Assembly: GCA_002633005.1 (NCBI GenBank)
Contig: NMRA01000145.1
Span: 403,737 to 467,736 of the forward strand
Origin: Phoronis australis
Taxonomy: Eukaryota; Phoronida; Phoronidae
Reading direction: 5' to 3'
DNA length: 64,000 nucleotides
A program made the position numbers and the translations under genes. Below the pieces are notes generated by a model. The model was not told the DNA's origin, did not search any database, and saw only the letters and a list, made by a program, of their open reading frames with translations. Below, piece after piece: positions 62,601 to 64,000 of this stretch (its first letter is position 1; each line of letters opens with the position of its first letter).

Positions 62601-63846
62601 GAAGAAGCTGAATTGTTTTGTTAGTGGGTAGATACACTTCAAAACTGGTGTCGCGCTACCTGAAAGGCAATCTTGCTGATGAGCAGATACTCGTTTCGAC
62701 CTCAGTTTCATTCATGATCAAATTAATACACTCTGTGACTAATTTCACGTGGCTGATATTTTTATTCATATTTGAAGGCGGTGCATGCTGGAGCAGGCAC
62801 TGATTTGTGACCGTGACTCTGGAGTCAATGAGCAGGCAAATGCACTTACCATTCTCATTTTCTCACAAATAAAATCCCCCCAGGATCACACACCCTGGAT
62901 CCTCTTCAGAATCAGTCCACACAGTTTGTGTAATTTATGTAAATCATCTTTTAGTGCACAATTCTTTTGATGCGTGTTCTTTCCAACAAAGTGATGATAT
63001 TCCATTTCAGATCCCAGTGCCCTGACTCAAGACGCCAAAAAGTACGCTATGAAAGTGGCAGAATATATGAGTAAGTTAAGTTGTGTCCGACTGTAAAGGG
63101 ACAATGCATGATTCATAAGTAGAATGCCTATGAATCTCTCGACTGTAAAGGGAGAGTGCATGATTCATAGGTAGAATGCCTATGAATCTCTCGACTGTAA
63201 AGGGACAATGCATGATTCATAGGTAGAATGCCTATGAATCTCTCGACTGTAAAGGGACAATGCATGATTCATAGGTAGAATGCCTATGAATCTCTCGACT
63301 GTAAAGGGACAGTGCATGATTCATAGGTAGAATGCCTATGAATCTCTCGACTGTAAAGGGACAGTGCATGATTCATAGGTAGAATGCCTATGAATCTCTC
63401 GACTGTTACTTGGTTACTATTACACGGCCTCTGATTGGCTAAAATAAAAATGAATACAACAACTTACTTTTACCCGGTAACATTGACGAAGCTGGTCTTG
63501 AAATAAAACCGTTCATTTCTGTCACCCTGACCACAAATGTCGCTATTTACAATCTGACCAATCAGGCACTGCAGAAACTATAAACTCGGATTATAAATCA
63601 AGCACACTATACCAGTAATAGTTGTGTTTTTATTAAATGCACCTTAATAATAATAAATGTCATCTTACTTATTTTATGTCACTTTTGCTTATGTGTCAGG
63701 AGGTTGAAAATTATTTCTTTTGCAGCTCGTGTGTTGTCAGCGCTGAGTCTCAACTTAACTAACAAGGCGCAGTCATACAGTGACCCCACCCTCAACTCCG
63801 TCTTTATGATGAATAACTATAACTACATTATGAAGGCCTTGGACAG
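53611..63846 (+). CDS. EXOC7: Exocyst complex component 7 (Exo70), N-terminal ~580 residues, 3' end outside window
   Basis: Exo70 is the exocyst subunit that tethers secretory vesicles to the plasma membrane. Fifteen exons: 53611-53661, 54443-54608, 54909-54993, 55592-55697, 56863-56983, 57561-57753, 58091-58228, 58778-58833, 59171-59382, 60180-60359, 60683-60784, 61582-61651, 62335-62415, 63011-63070, 63726-63846; phases all agree. The N-terminus is coiled-coil (DSLQKSSSMTDNMVSILTSF, then ALDHVISFYHVAKEV). A variable Ser/Lys-rich linker (exons 7-8) precedes the helical rods, which include LFPVVRHLRSIKPEFDFAL, KNDPDKVTNMPKDGTVHE, LQQCVETAGAML and VFMMNNYNYIMKALD. The basic C-terminal PI(4,5)P2-binding part (roughly 150 residues) lies beyond the window. 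Introns 4, 11 and 14 carry tandem arrays that start at or near the 5' splice site. Confidence 0.95.
55686..55995 (+). repeat. Tandem array (~80 bp units) beginning at the EXOC7 intron 4 donor
   Basis: Units start near 55730, 55816, 55894 and 55977 with CAGTCACTGT followed by TATGTGTTGAT-like sequence, GTTTGCTTC and GTGCTGGTTCAA. The exon end with its donor (GTCACAGTG then GTATGTGTTGATT) resembles the start of each unit, so the array seems to have grown from the splice junction. Divergence between copies is considerable. Confidence 0.65.
60770..61212 (+). repeat. Tandem array (~30 bp units) of the EXOC7 exon 11/intron 11 junction
   Basis: About 15 imperfect copies of a ~30-bp unit, TGTCTCAACAAATGTAAGTG followed by CTTCATAGTG. 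The first copy is the real exon end plus donor (TTTCAACAAAT then GTAAGTCCTTCATAGTG). GTAAGT is kept at 60785 (the true donor), 60815, 60874, 60933 and 61074. Other copies have ATAGTC or GTATGT at that place. Confidence 0.9.
63089..63400 (+). repeat. Six-copy 52-bp minisatellite of small hairpins in EXOC7 intron 14
   Basis: Near-identical units start at 63089, 63141, 63193, 63245, 63297 and 63349, 19 bp after the donor at 63071. Each contains the palindrome GATTCATAGG, a loop TAGAATG, then CCTATGAATC. The copies differ only at single bases (GGACAATG/GGACAGTG/GGAGAGTG), so the expansion is recent. Confidence 0.97.
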
Positions 63847-64000
63847 GTAATTGTTCTTTACAGCGAAATCTTGGAGTTCCTTGGTGGATTTTCATGAAAG
63901 TTGGCAAGTATTTTTGTAATAGAGAGACGTCTATGCCAATTTTGGGCAGGTTTGACGTATTCCATGCCATCCAATGTCCATTTGTATGTTACCAAAACAC

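Noticed and set aside
63089-63400. CRISPR array (regular palindromic repeats)
   Set aside because: Units are directly adjacent without variable spacers and lie in an animal intron; it is a minisatellite.

Overview
The window is nuclear DNA from an invertebrate animal. Its genes are split by many GT-AG introns of 0.2-4 kb and encode clear metazoan orthologues. The intergenic DNA is AT-rich and full of short inverted-repeat elements and minisatellites. A marine deuterostome-type genome fits best, because FOXJ1 lies upstream of EXOC7 in the same orientation as in vertebrates, but the species cannot be named from sequence alone. Several places look like unmerged alleles (a 402-base N gap and a single-N join, each beside a duplicated segment), as expected for a highly heterozygous draft assembly.

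Layout. 1-4.6 kb: the last two coding exons of STT3A (+), flanked on both sides by a ~1.2 kb direct repeat, with an assembly gap between. 4.6-6.3 kb: spacer with a 110-bp minisatellite. 6.3-7.5 kb: an mTERF-family mitochondrial factor (-). 8.3-9.4 kb: a tandem duplication joined by one N, which truncates one copy of a THAP exon. 9.3-12.9 kb: a four-exon THAP zinc-finger gene (+), followed at 13.8 kb by a fragment of a Cys-containing domain that I associate with THAP/transposase proteins. 14-20.5 kb: spacer with weak coding fragments. 20.5-21.2 kb: an uncharacterised 225-aa single-exon gene (-), divergent from FOXJ1 (+, 22.1-23.6 kb); the ~0.9 kb between them holds four forkhead sites. 23.6-41.6 kb: an 18-kb gene-poor stretch with several MITE-like elements and simple repeats. 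41.6-53.3 kb: complete WBP11 (-, 13 exons, 630 aa). 53.6 kb to the window end: EXOC7 (+, 15 exons visible, the C-terminal exons lie outside), head-to-head with WBP11 across a 346-bp putative bidirectional promoter.

Functionally the genes are mostly unrelated housekeeping factors: N-glycosylation (STT3A), mitochondrial gene expression (mTERF), splicing (WBP11) and exocytosis (EXOC7). Added to these are the master regulator of motile cilia (FOXJ1) and a DNA-binding THAP protein. The most unusual structures are tandem arrays inside EXOC7 introns. One, in intron 11, is built from copies of the exon-intron junction itself, so that perfect GTAAGT donor sequences are repeated downstream of the real one.
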